64,000 nucleotides of DNA from Oligoflexia bacterium (GTDB taxonomy: Bacteria > Bdellovibrionota > Bacteriovoracia > Bacteriovoracales > Bacteriovoracaceae). A program made the position numbers and the translations under genes. Shown one piece after another: positions 27,545 to 37,542 of this stretch (its first letter is position 1; each line of letters opens with the position of its first letter). The notes below the pieces were generated by a model that did no database searches, was not told the DNA's origin, and saw only the letters and a list, made by a program, of their open reading frames with translations. Where the stretch lies: NCBI GenBank assembly GCA_015232355.1, contig JADFZW010000022.1, positions 1-64,000 on the forward strand, written 5' to 3'.

Positions 27545-30500
27545 TTATAAAAAAGATCTTAATTCTATTACGATGATGTGTTTAATACCATCATCTTCTA
27601 ATGGAATGGCCGGGACTAAGTGGTTAGTGCTGTTAGTGTGGTTATTGTTGTGGTCAGTGTGAGCTATAGCTGTTCTTTGGAAAAATATTATTCCATCAAT
27701 AAGTATTTTATAAACACCAGATGAAGATGATGATCCATGTGGATTTTTCACTTCTATTAGGTAACTACTTTTTTGATAACGATAATTGATTGTATAACTT
27801 TTCCATTCAGGATGAATGTTAGGTTCAATTTGTAATTTATTTCCACTCAATTTAAAACCTAAGATCGATTCAATCCCTGCACGATACATCCAAGCGGAAG
27901 AACCAGTATACCAAGTCCAACCACCACGACCTACATAGGGTGGTTCAGAATAAATATCAGCTGCCAGGACATATGGTTCAACTTTATAGCGATGAACTTT
28001 TGCTCTACTAGAGCTATGATTAATTGGATTTAACATTGAAAAAAGTTCAACTGCATTTTGGCCTTTACCCAAACCTACATAAGCATAAATACACCAAATG
28101 GCCGCATGTGAATATTGTCCTCCATTTTCACGAACACCTGGAAGATATCCTTTAATATATCCAGGATCACGAGTAGTTTTATCAAAAGGAGGAGAAAAAA
28201 GTAATACAATATCATCAGCAGTTTTAATCAAAAATTGTTCAACCGATTCCATTGCTTTTTCTACTCGACTACGAAGTTGATCATCTGCCTCGGCGATTGC
28301 ACCAGAGATCACCGCCCAGGTTTGAGCAATTGAATCTATTCTGCATTCTAAATTTGAAGCAGAACCAAGTGCTGTTCCATCATCAAAATATGCTCTACGA
28401 TACCAGGCCCCATCCCAAGCATTTTTTTCAATTGTTACTTTTAAATTGTCAGCAAGATTTCGCCATCTCTTAGCACGTCTATGCTCTATATCATCATTGG
28501 GAGTGGTGTTCGCGCGAGTTTGTGCAATTTTAGAAAATGCAATTAAATTTGCGTATAGGAACCATGCAAGCCATACGCTTTCACCTTTTCCACCAATACC
28601 TACATTATTCATACTATCATTCCAATCACCTGATCCCATTAGAGGAAGTCCATGCTCACCAAAATTTAGGCCACGCTCAATAGCGCGAGCACAATGTTCA
28701 TATAGAGAAACCATCTCTTTACTTATGATAGGAGTGTAATATGAATCTTCTTGTAAAGGTTGAAGGAGTGGTCCTTGTAAAAAGGGGATCATTTCATCTA
28801 AGAGAGAAAAGTCTTCAGTAATTTTTAAATAATTATAAACCACAAATGGTAACCATAAAAAATCATCAGAGCAGCGAGTACGAACACCTCTTCCTAGAGG
28901 AGCATGCCACCAATGTTGAACATCTCCTTCTTCAAACTGCCGAGAAGAAGCGCGAATAATTTGTGCTCTAGTTATTTCTGGTTTACTCCAAATTAGAGCA
29001 AGTGAATCTTGTAGTTGATCTCTAAAACCAAATGCTCCGCCTGCTTGATAAAATGCCGATCGAGACCAAAGACGACAAACTGTAGTTTGATAAAGAGACC
29101 ATCTATTTAGTATTATATTCATGGAAAGATCAGGAGTTTCTACTTGAATCTTAGTTAAAATCTCATCCCATTCTTTGATAACTTCTTTAAAAGCATTATC
29201 AACTTTATCTTCTTGATTGATGGCGGAGATGATGATTTTAATTTTTTCTCGACTATCAGTTTGTCCTAGAAGAAAAATTACTGTTAGCGATTGACCGGGT
29301 TTAATGAAAATATCTTTTTGAAGGGCACTACAAGGATCAAATCCCACACCAATTTTAGTTGATAATTTGTTATTGAAAATAGCGGTAGGTTGTTTGCTAT
29401 TTCCATTTCGACCTAAAAATTCACTGCGATCACAAGTGATTATATTACTGTCATCTATGTTGTCACCAAGGAATGTGGCAAAAGATATTTGCTTGGCAAA
29501 TTCTTTATTCCAAGGATTATATGCTAAAACTACATTTGTTTTATGATTACTTAGGGTGGGTTGTAGTTCAGTTACAATATGTGCAGATGTATTTGTTCGT
29601 GAAAAACCTAAAACCCACTCTATATATGCTATGATAGAAATGTGTTTTCTTTTTTTAGAAAAATTTTTCAAGATAAGTTTTGAAATTTTTAACGGCCATT
29701 TCCAGTGTACAAATTGTGTAAGGTCACTATATATGGCGTTGTTAGGATTAAAAAATTCAAACCGACTATAACCTTGTCCATGATGGATAACATATTCTGC
29801 ATTTTCTATACGAATAGGTGAGGTGGTAGGAGACCAAAGTTCATTGCTATCTTTATCAAGAATATAAAAACACTCGCCACTAGGATCACAAACGGGATCA
29901 TTTGACCAAGGAGTAATTTGATTCTCGCGACTGTTTAAACACCAAGTATAACCAGCGCCACTCTCGGATACTTGAAAACCAAAATCGGGATTTGCAATAA
30001 CATTAATCCAGGGAGCAGGTGTAGATTGTCCTTTTTTTAAATTAATAATATACTCTTTGCCTTGATTTGCAAAACCACCAAGACCATTAAAAAATTCCAG
30101 AGGAGGAAGAGAAAAATTAAACTGAAATTGAGAATGAGTTTTAATTGGGGTTTGTTTTTTTAATTTAGTTATTGCTTTTGTCTTTATTTCCTGAGTTGAG
30201 TGAATTGTTTGCATACGTTTAACTTGTTCTGCTAAACTTCCTTGTCCTGCAATTAATATTACACGAGCTAAATTTTGCAAAAATCTCCTATCTTCTGCTG
30301 AAATAATTTCAGCGCGTAAAATAAAAACTTTTCCTTTGCTTTGTGGAAGATATGATCTAGAGGTAAGAATACTTCCTGTAACCATTGTTTGTAGGGATTC
30401 ATGAAGTTCTTGAGAGTAGGAGATTGCTTTTTCATTAAGAATGATCAAATCAACAACTAAACATTTTATACTCCAATATTCATGGGCCCTTAATAGTTGG

Positions 30501-33500
30501 CGAATGAGTGGAAGTTCTTCGATATTATCTATTCGAACTAAAACTATCGGATGATCACCTGATACACCATGGGCCCAAAGTGCAGAGACATCAAGATTGT
30601 TCCCTTTAAGTATTTCGCTGGATAATTGAGATTGAGCTCGAGACCTTGTGCTATCAAGATAGAGAACTCTGTTAGCAATCTCTTGAAATAAATTTGCCTC
30701 ATTATGTTCGATATCAAGATAGTGAAGTGTTACCTGTGCTTGAGTCCAGGCCAAGCTGGAAACACGTTCGAAGGTGGAATTATCATGCAATTTATCGCTT
30801 AAATTTATTATCTCATCTCTTTTTAAAGCAATAGCGGTAGAATATGTAACTTTAGCTGTGGCACCTGCAGCGATTCGAACTTTGGTTCGAAGACTTACAA
30901 TAGGATCAAGAACTGGACCTACAGTATTTGATAAGGGTTTACCATCAAAAACAGAAATTGGATTACGTATTGATCTTCCTCTTCCAATAAAGCGTGTACG
31001 ATCAGTCTCATATTCTACTCCACCAACTGCATTTGAATCTGTTGCGATAACATGTGCAAGCCAGATAGTTGATTCGTTTTGAGAGCGTGGACGCCTGGTT
31101 GCCAGAATAGAATTAATATCTTCTATATATTCTGTTTGAATAAAAAGATTTGAAAATGCTGGATGAGCAGTATCTGCTGCTTGCGTGTTTAATACTACTT
31201 CTGCATAAGATGTTACTTCAATTTCACAGCTCTCAGAACTATTGTTAGTTAAATATAAGCGTCTAATTTCAGCATGATCTTCTGGAGAAACAAAGATCTC
31301 TAAGTGAGAGGTGATATCAGCTTCTTCTCTAGTAATTTTCACTCGGTCTTCTGTAAATACCACTTCATATTGATCCAAAGGAACAGCAGTAGGTTGAAAT
31401 CCTACAGACCAAACTTTAGAATTTTTTCGTAAAAAAATGTAGCTTCCATAGTGATCACAAGTTACATCCTCTCGCCATCTAGTAACACTGAGATCACGAA
31501 AGCGACTGTATCCAGAACCTGCAGTGGTAATCATTACAGCGTAATTACCATTTGAAAGAAGATGAGTGCATGGAAATGGAGCTGTTGATCCGGCAGAGTA
31601 GTAACGACGAGCGATTGTTTCTATGGCATCTTCAAGATGTAGAACTTCTGTTGATTCTGCTATTGGTTTTTCTATTATAACGTTCTTTGGAGTCCGTTCT
31701 TGCAATAGAAGTTCCGTTGCCTGCACTATAGGTACTAAATGAAAACGTTTACAAAAAATTTTATCATATAAAACATTAGCAATAGAAATAAGTGACATTC
31801 CTTGATGATGGGCCATATATGTTTTTACTATCACTCTAGTTTCACTCTCGGGAAGACGTTCTTTGCTAAAATCAATTGCATCGTAAAATCCAAAAATGCC
31901 ATTGGCACCATAGAGAGATAATTGTTGTAGATTTTTTAGCGCACTAACTGAATCATACATTGCCGCCAACAGAGTAGCATAAGGAGCAATTACTAAATCA
32001 TTGGCCAGACCTCGTTTTAGACCAAGACCTGGAACACCAAAATTTGAATATTGATAAGTTAAATTAAAATCACGTTCATTGTAAGCAGATTCAGATACTC
32101 CCCAAGGAACAGATCTCTCGATACCATAACGAATTTGTTTGTTAACTACCAGTCGACATGTTTGTTCCAATAAACTACCCACAGGAGTATTCATTACTAA
32201 AGATGGCATCAAGTATTCAAACATTGAACCCGACCAAGAAATTAATACCGCCCCTTTTTTCACCCTAGTGAGAGCACGACCAAGTCGAAACCAATGCTTT
32301 GAAGAGATATCACCTTTGGCGATAGCAATGAAACTTAAAAGTCGTGCTTCAGAAGCAAGAAGATCATAATAACTATCATCCAAAGAGTTGTCGGACATTC
32401 TATATCCAATGGAAAATAATTTTCTTTTGTGATCGTAGAGGAAATTAAAATCCATTTTATTAAAAAGTTCCAGTGCTATTTCTATTAATTCACTTATTTT
32501 TCTTTTAGTAAGATAGACCGCATTTCCAGTTTCAAAAAAAGAAAGGTCTTTTGAGTGACTAAAAATTTCCTCTTGAATCAGCTTTGACCAATTAAGAATT
32601 TCACTACTGTTACTTTCGCCTCGTTCATCTGCAAATGTTTTGGCCAGATCAACAAGTGTCTCTGCTTTTGATGTTAGTTTTTTCCAAGTACTACTATCTG
32701 AGATATCTATAAACTTAGATAAAAGTTTTTCTAATTCATCACTGGCAGCAATAATTTGTTGTTGATCAACAGTCAGATTTCTTTTTTCATCGGATTTTTC
32801 AGAGAGTAAAAGTGATTCTTTTAAAAGTCTCAAAGCATCACTGCAAAAACCTTTTAAGGAAACCTTCTTAATAGATTTTAATAGCGGTCGTTTTAATATT
32901 TCATTTAGTTCTTGTACTACTACCAAGAGATGTCCTGCTAAATTACCATTATCAACAGAGGAGATATAACGTGGTGTAAGTGCACTCCCATCAGTAGTTT
33001 GATACCAATTAAAAAAATGACCTTGATGGCGAGGAAGTTTTTTCATGCTATTTAAAGTATTCTCCAGACGTTCAACCATTTCTTTAAGACCAATCCAACC
33101 AAAATCCCTGGCGGCAATAATTGATAAAAGATAGAGACCAAAATTGGTAGGAGAACTACGATGAGCAATTATTGGAGTGGGATCTTCTTGAAAATTATCT
33201 ACCGGTAAAAAATTTTCTTTCTCCGTTACAAAGGTGCTAAAAAAACGCCATATTCGTCTAGCACTATCACGTAAAATATTGATCTCATCTTCTCTTAGAG
33301 GCCTAATTTTTTTTCGTGTGGGAGGAAGACTTATTTTCCAGGCCACAAAAGGAGATATAGACCAAAGAGCGATAAAGATCAATGCTATCTTTTTTTGAGA
33401 AGGATTACTTGAAAAAATTACAACTAGAAATAAAGGCAATAAAAAAAACTCAACCTCAATCATGTTTAAAAAAAAACTTTTCAAGGTGAGCGTTGCCTTG

Positions 33501-36334
33501 GATTTAGATGTAGCAGCAGTAGTCCACTCTAATAATTTATGTTTACTAATTAGCAATCTAAAAAGAGCACGAAAAATTGCATCTAAAAATATTTTTGCTT
33601 GATGAGGTAGCATGATGACATTTAATAAAAAACGACCTAGACCTAAAAATAAATTCTTAGATAGTGAGAGAAGTTGTTCTCTAATAGAAATTCTTTTTTT
33701 AGAGGAAAAAATTTCAGAGAAAAAAGGCATCAGCGCAGACAAACCAAGGGCCACTAGATTTAAAATAATCCAGATTGAAATATTGTGAGTGACAGGAATA
33801 CAAAAAATAATAACTAGTAAAAGTAATATGATTGGACTAGTAAGTGAGCGACGAAGATTATCCAACATTTTAAAACGTCCAAAAAGAGATATAGCACTTC
33901 CTTCTCGACCTAAAATCCAAGGTAGAAGCTGCCAATCTCCCCTTATCCAGCGATGCATTTGAGAGAGTGCTACTTCTGTGTGTGAGGGAAACTCTTCGAA
34001 AAATTCAACATCACTTAAAAGACCTGAGCGAGCAAAATTCCCTTCGAATAAATCGTGGCTTAGAATTCTATTTTCCGGAATTCTTCCTTTAAGTACTTTT
34101 TCAAAAATATCAAGATCATAAATTCCCTTACCAGTATAAGAACCCTCACCTAAAAGATCTTGATATACATCAGAGCTGGCAGCGGTGTAGGGATCAATTC
34201 CACAAGGGCCAGAGGAGAGAAGTTGGAAAATAGTACTATCTTTAGTAGAGGGAAGAGAGGGAGTTATTCTAGGTTGTAAAATTCCATAACCTTCAATAAC
34301 ACGATTTAAAACATTATCTAATTTTGGATGATTAAGTGGATGGGCCAATGTTCCCACTAGTTGTGATACTGCTCCTTTAGGAATTTTAGTATCAGTATCT
34401 AAAGTAATTACATAACGAATCTCTTGTGGAATATTAGCTATATCTTCAGGAGTAATAATAAAAGAGGTATCGTTTGCTCCCTTAAGAAGACGATTAAATT
34501 CGTGAAGCTTGCCTCGCTTTCTCTCCCAACCCATCCACTTATTCTCACTTGCATTCCATTTACGTTTACGATGAAAGATAAAAAAACGATTTTTTCCGTC
34601 AGGAGCTGGGCCATATTTATTATTAAGTGCTAGTATCTTTTTAACAGCTAGATCAAAAGTCTCTCTATCAGTGACAACATTTTCACTATCAGCATCTTTC
34701 CAATCAGATAATAGTGCTAAATAAACAGCTCCATCAGGATTGGAGAGATAATGAACTTCTAGTTGCTCAACTTGATTAGCAATATCGTTATTATTTTTGG
34801 AAATCAAAAATGTGGGGACTACTATAAATGTTTTTAAATTTAATGGAACACCTTTAGATAATTTTAGACGTGGGATATGACGTGGTTTTAAAATTGCCAC
34901 TGTTATTTTGTTAACAATTGTTAGTGCAATATCTGATGCAGGAAAGGCAGCAAGAAGGAGAATAGTAAGGCCAAGAAAAAAGTTTAAACCTACACTGAAG
35001 TGTAAACATATAAATAAAATTATGATAGTGAGTATAATAACACTACTTATATAGATGATTTCTCCATGAGAGACATAGAATCGTAGCAAGCGACCTCGCA
35101 ACTTAATTTTATAACCAATCTCTTTTTCCAGTTGGTAACGTCCTGAGGATATAAGATAGTAACCAATGTGAGCATGCTTTTCTTCAATTGATATTGATGT
35201 TGATGTTGATGTTGATGTTGATGTTGATGTTTGCTTGGATATCTGTTCTACTTTTTTTAAAATAATATGGGCCAAATCAACTTCATGTATCTTTGAACCG
35301 GCCGCTAACTCCTCTAGGCCATGACGATAGCGATCACGAGTAATAAAATCCATTTTACTATAGAGGGGATCGAGATGAAATATTTCATCAACTAAACTGA
35401 CCTCTTCAAAAAAAATGTGCCAGTCAAATGCAGACATAAGTCTCATGCTGGTGATAATATTACTTACAGTTGCATTAGTTATAGTCTGAGCATTGTGTTC
35501 TTCTGGCACAATTTCATCTACAAGCAGACCATGGGCCGCTAAACGTTCATCAAGCCATTTGAGAATAGGTTCTACTTTTGATTCTTGAAATCTTAGTCTT
35601 TGAATTAGTTGAACAGCAAATCCAGATTGAAGTTGAATTTTTTTCTTACTATCATCTCTCTTAAGTTTTTCTAATATTTCATTGATGATTGTTTGTTCAC
35701 TATTAGCAAGAAGTTCATCAGCAACCATATCGGCCATTTTCCGCGCAATTTGATGACCAATCATTCGGGCACTAAGACGACGTAGATTTTCAATCATTAC
35801 TATTCGAAGGGTGATAGAAATGGCCCAAAGTTCCCCAATGGTGAGGGGTTGAACTTTTTGATATGATATTATAAAACGTTTTAAAAGTTCCGAATCAAAG
35901 AGAGATTCATTGTGAGCGATATATGCCCAAGCGATTCCGTAGACACGAGGATATCCTTTGAGATGACCAGTTGATAGTTTAGGGAGTTTTTTATAATATT
36001 CAGGAGGTAAATGATTGCGAATATCTCTTAGTTGTTCTTTGATGATATAAAAATTATCAACAAGCCACTCTGCGGCCGGAGTAATCGCTCTATGCTCGCG
36101 GATGTTATCAATAATTAATTTATATCCTTCAATTAGAACAATTTCGTTTTCTGCAACTCGAGCGGAAAGATTTACTCCTTTGCTAGAATAAGAATAAACC
36201 TCTTGTGCCTGGGCCAAACTCATCCCATGTCGCTCTAAACTAGCAGCACTAAATTTTTCAGCACGAATTGGATTTTCAAAAACTGTAAAGACATTAGCAG
36301 GAAGTTTTCTTTTTCCAATTTTTATAAATGCCAC
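27545..36334 (-). CDS. ndvB: Cyclic beta-1,2-glucan synthase (NdvB/Cgs type)
   Basis: A giant inner-membrane enzyme of 2929 residues that would make and cyclise periplasmic beta-1,2-glucan, which protects against osmotic stress and shapes host interaction in rhizobia and Brucella. Visible parts: N-terminal domain; TM segments around 430-475 and 860-1020; GT84 glycosyltransferase with ITLDTDTKIPKGAV and MHRWIRGDWQLLPW; glycoamylase-like domain (SYNERDFNLTYQYSNFGVPGL, YMAHHQGMSLI); and a C-terminal GH94 phosphorylase-like domain with MGSGDWNDSMNNVG and GGWTWYTGSSAWMYR. The length fits Cgs. The start is GTG with GGAG 13 bases upstream. The promoter is P1, divergent from the pldA operon. Confidence 0.93.
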   Translation of the reverse strand: MAFIKIGKRKLPANVFTVFENPIRAEKFSAASLERHGMSLAQAQEVYSYSSKGVNLSARVAENEIVLIEGYKLIIDNIREHRAITPAAEWLVDNFYIIKEQLRDIRNHLPPEYYKKLPKLSTGHLKGYPRVYGIAWAYIAHNESLFDSELLKRFIISYQKVQPLTIGELWAISITLRIVMIENLRRLSARMIGHQIARKMADMVADELLANSEQTIINEILEKLKRDDSKKKIQLQSGFAVQLIQRLRFQESKVEPILKWLDERLAAHGLLVDEIVPEEHNAQTITNATVSNIITSMRLMSAFDWHIFFEEVSLVDEIFHLDPLYSKMDFITRDRYRHGLEELAAGSKIHEVDLAHIILKKVEQISKQTSTSTSTSTSTSISIEEKHAHIGYYLISSGRYQLEKEIGYKIKLRGRLLRFYVSHGEIIYISSVIILTIIILFICLHFSVGLNFFLGLTILLLAAFPASDIALTIVNKITVAILKPRHIPRLKLSKGVPLNLKTFIVVPTFLISKNNNDIANQVEQLEVHYLSNPDGAVYLALLSDWKDADSENVVTDRETFDLAVKKILALNNKYGPAPDGKNRFFIFHRKRKWNASENKWMGWERKRGKLHEFNRLLKGANDTSFIITPEDIANIPQEIRYVITLDTDTKIPKGAVSQLVGTLAHPLNHPKLDNVLNRVIEGYGILQPRITPSLPSTKDSTIFQLLSSGPCGIDPYTAASSDVYQDLLGEGSYTGKGIYDLDIFEKVLKGRIPENRILSHDLFEGNFARSGLLSDVEFFEEFPSHTEVALSQMHRWIRGDWQLLPWILGREGSAISLFGRFKMLDNLRRSLTSPIILLLLVIIFCIPVTHNISIWIILNLVALGLSALMPFFSEIFSSKKRISIREQLLSLSKNLFLGLGRFLLNVIMLPHQAKIFLDAIFRALFRLLISKHKLLEWTTAATSKSKATLTLKSFFLNMIEVEFFLLPLFLVVIFSSNPSQKKIALIFIALWSISPFVAWKISLPPTRKKIRPLREDEINILRDSARRIWRFFSTFVTEKENFLPVDNFQEDPTPIIAHRSSPTNFGLYLLSIIAARDFGWIGLKEMVERLENTLNSMKKLPRHQGHFFNWYQTTDGSALTPRYISSVDNGNLAGHLLVVVQELNEILKRPLLKSIKKVSLKGFCSDALRLLKESLLLSEKSDEKRNLTVDQQQIIAASDELEKLLSKFIDISDSSTWKKLTSKAETLVDLAKTFADERGESNSSEILNWSKLIQEEIFSHSKDLSFFETGNAVYLTKRKISELIEIALELFNKMDFNFLYDHKRKLFSIGYRMSDNSLDDSYYDLLASEARLLSFIAIAKGDISSKHWFRLGRALTRVKKGAVLISWSGSMFEYLMPSLVMNTPVGSLLEQTCRLVVNKQIRYGIERSVPWGVSESAYNERDFNLTYQYSNFGVPGLGLKRGLANDLVIAPYATLLAAMYDSVSALKNLQQLSLYGANGIFGFYDAIDFSKERLPESETRVIVKTYMAHHQGMSLISIANVLYDKIFCKRFHLVPIVQATELLLQERTPKNVIIEKPIAESTEVLHLEDAIETIARRYYSAGSTAPFPCTHLLSNGNYAVMITTAGSGYSRFRDLSVTRWREDVTCDHYGSYIFLRKNSKVWSVGFQPTAVPLDQYEVVFTEDRVKITREEADITSHLEIFVSPEDHAEIRRLYLTNNSSESCEIEVTSYAEVVLNTQAADTAHPAFSNLFIQTEYIEDINSILATRRPRSQNESTIWLAHVIATDSNAVGGVEYETDRTRFIGRGRSIRNPISVFDGKPLSNTVGPVLDPIVSLRTKVRIAAGATAKVTYSTAIALKRDEIINLSDKLHDNSTFERVSSLAWTQAQVTLHYLDIEHNEANLFQEIANRVLYLDSTRSRAQSQLSSEILKGNNLDVSALWAHGVSGDHPIVLVRIDNIEELPLIRQLLRAHEYWSIKCLVVDLIILNEKAISYSQELHESLQTMVTGSILTSRSYLPQSKGKVFILRAEIISAEDRRFLQNLARVILIAGQGSLAEQVKRMQTIHSTQEIKTKAITKLKKQTPIKTHSQFQFNFSLPPLEFFNGLGGFANQGKEYIINLKKGQSTPAPWINVIANPDFGFQVSESGAGYTWCLNSRENQITPWSNDPVCDPSGECFYILDKDSNELWSPTTSPIRIENAEYVIHHGQGYSRFEFFNPNNAIYSDLTQFVHWKWPLKISKLILKNFSKKRKHISIIAYIEWVLGFSRTNTSAHIVTELQPTLSNHKTNVVLAYNPWNKEFAKQISFATFLGDNIDDSNIITCDRSEFLGRNGNSKQPTAIFNNKLSTKIGVGFDPCSALQKDIFIKPGQSLTVIFLLGQTDSREKIKIIISAINQEDKVDNAFKEVIKEWDEILTKIQVETPDLSMNIILNRWSLYQTTVCRLWSRSAFYQAGGAFGFRDQLQDSLALIWSKPEITRAQIIRASSRQFEEGDVQHWWHAPLGRGVRTRCSDDFLWLPFVVYNYLKITEDFSLLDEMIPFLQGPLLQPLQEDSYYTPIISKEMVSLYEHCARAIERGLNFGEHGLPLMGSGDWNDSMNNVGIGGKGESVWLAWFLYANLIAFSKIAQTRANTTPNDDIEHRRAKRWRNLADNLKVTIEKNAWDGAWYRRAYFDDGTALGSASNLECRIDSIAQTWAVISGAIAEADDQLRSRVEKAMESVEQFLIKTADDIVLLFSPPFDKTTRDPGYIKGYLPGVRENGGQYSHAAIWCIYAYVGLGKGQNAVELFSMLNPINHSSSRAKVHRYKVEPYVLAADIYSEPPYVGRGGWTWYTGSSAWMYRAGIESILGFKLSGNKLQIEPNIHPEWKSYTINYRYQKSSYLIEVKNPHGSSSSSGVYKILIDGIIFFQRTAIAHTDHNNNHTNSTNHLVPAIPLEDDGIKHIIVIELRSFL
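35196..35231. repeat. GATGTT hexanucleotide repeat in glucan synthase gene
   Basis: Six GATGTT units encode a Ser-Thr run (TSTSTSTSTS) in the synthase's N-terminal cytoplasmic region. The period preserves frame. Confidence 0.85.
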
Positions 36335-36432
36335 TATTTATTATTAACTCCAATTACTTTAATTTTAATTTTAATTTTAATATTTAGATTCTGCTGATGT
36401 ATTTGTAACTAAGTTTTAAATTAACATATGAA

Positions 36433-36481
36433 TTAACATATACTTCATGAATAAAGATCAAGCATAAGATGAAATAATATT
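36433..36481 (-). promoter_or_regulatory. P1: regulon promoter of glucan synthase gene
   Basis: Read on the minus strand: 21-bp dyad-type box (36461-36481), -35 TTGATC (36456-36461), 17-bp spacer, -10 TGTTAA (36433-36438). It shares the 49-nt layout of seven other promoters in the window and lies about 100 nt upstream of the GTG start. Confidence 0.75.
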
Positions 36482-36487
36482 CATTAA

Positions 36488-36514
36488 TGATCATTATTGA
36501 TCATTTTTGATTAT
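36488..36514. promoter_or_regulatory. Three 10-bp-phased direct repeats between P1 and P2
   Basis: TGATCAT (36488-36494), TGATCAT (36498-36504) and TGATTAT (36508-36514) recur every 10 bp in the middle of the divergent promoter region. Tandem repeats in helical phase are typical of OmpR-family binding sites. The binding protein is unknown. Confidence 0.4.
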
Positions 36515-36538
36515 TGTAAATTTGATTAACCAATAGTG

Positions 36539-36587
36539 AACATTATTTCATTTTATGTTTGATCTTTATTCATAAAGAAAATGTTAT
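36539..36587 (+). promoter_or_regulatory. P2: regulon promoter of pldA operon
   Basis: The 21-bp dyad (36539-36559; arms AACATTA / TTATGTT) overlaps -35 TTGATC (36559-36564) by one base, followed by 17 bp and -10 TGTTAT (36582-36587). Predicted leader about 40 nt. The 301-bp gap 36335-36635 holds only P1, P2 and the phased repeats. Confidence 0.75.
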
Positions 36588-36635
36588 TAGATTTGTATAT
36601 AAAATTAAGAAAATTAAGGGTCCTATTGGAGAGTC

Positions 36636-37454
36636 ATGTTGAAAAATTCAAATCCTATCTTTTTCATGCTCTTGTTTACACTTTTGTTTTTTTCAAGCGG
36701 AACATATGCTTACGTTAATGTGATTTCAGATGATAATATGGATAAAAAAAATGAATCGATAGTTGGATTAATTATGAGTGAAAAATTTTCTCTCTATCAA
36801 CCTAACTATTTTATCATCGGATTAAATGATTTGAAGATGCAATTTAGTTTTAAATATAGATTTGCTAGAGCTATTCCGCTATATCTAGGATTCTCTCAAC
36901 TAATGTTTTGGAGTATCTATGATAAATCAAAACCATTCAAGGAGATTAATTATCTACCGGAAGCATTCTACAGATTTTTAGATAAAAAAAACAATACGTT
37001 TAAAACTCTTGATATGGGTTATTTGCATTTATCTAATGGGAAAAAAGGAATTGAATCAAAGTCGGTAGATAGAGTTTATTTAAGAGCAAATTACATTTCT
37101 AAATTAAATCGCCATAACTTGGATTTTAACTTAATGACATATTACAGTTACAATATTGAAGAAACTAATAAAGATATTGTAGAACATATAGGATATTGGG
37201 ATTTGAAAATATCAGTTTCTAATCTTATAGTTTATGAAAACCAAAATTTGGATCTTGAATTGAGATTATTTGCTGGTTCAAAGTTAATAGACCTAAATAA
37301 TGGAGCCTATCAGATCGGACTGATTTATAATTTTGCATCTTCAAATATGAATCCTGCAATTTACTTACAAATATTTCAAGGATACGCAGAAAACTTATTA
37401 GATTATAACCAACGTCATAAGGAATATCGATTGGGGTTAGTACTTTCATATTGA
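36636..37454 (+). CDS. pldA: Outer-membrane phospholipase A (PldA)
   Basis: An outer-membrane beta-barrel lipase that hydrolyses phospholipids reaching the outer leaflet. A signal peptide ends near AYA (residue 26). Family motifs follow in order: YQPNYFIIG, FSFKYRF, FSQLMFWSIYDKSKPFKEINY, the catalytic GYLHLSNGKKG (His131 and Ser133, matching His142/Ser144 of E. coli), SVDRVYL with Asp145 at the place of the third catalytic Asn, and the C-terminal IFQGYAENLLDYNQR. Length 272 is normal. It is first in an operon with an OmpA-like lipoprotein, BON lipoprotein, nuclease and unknown gene, under P2. Confidence 0.9.
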   Translation: MLKNSNPIFFMLLFTLLFFSSGTYAYVNVISDDNMDKKNESIVGLIMSEKFSLYQPNYFIIGLNDLKMQFSFKYRFARAIPLYLGFSQLMFWSIYDKSKPFKEINYLPEAFYRFLDKKNNTFKTLDMGYLHLSNGKKGIESKSVDRVYLRANYISKLNRHNLDFNLMTYYSYNIEETNKDIVEHIGYWDLKISVSNLIVYENQNLDLELRLFAGSKLIDLNNGAYQIGLIYNFASSNMNPAIYLQIFQGYAENLLDYNQRHKEYRLGLVLSY

Positions 37455-37542
37455 TTATTTATAGGTGTTGATTTTGTACAGAGGATTTTAATAGTTTTAA
37501 TATTTAATGTAAGAAAATTAAAAAAAACAAAAGGAGAAAAAA

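Noticed and set aside
30774..31082. Open frames antisense to the glucan synthase and to other long genes
   Set aside because: They lack ribosome sites and mirror the codon structure of strongly supported genes on the other strand.
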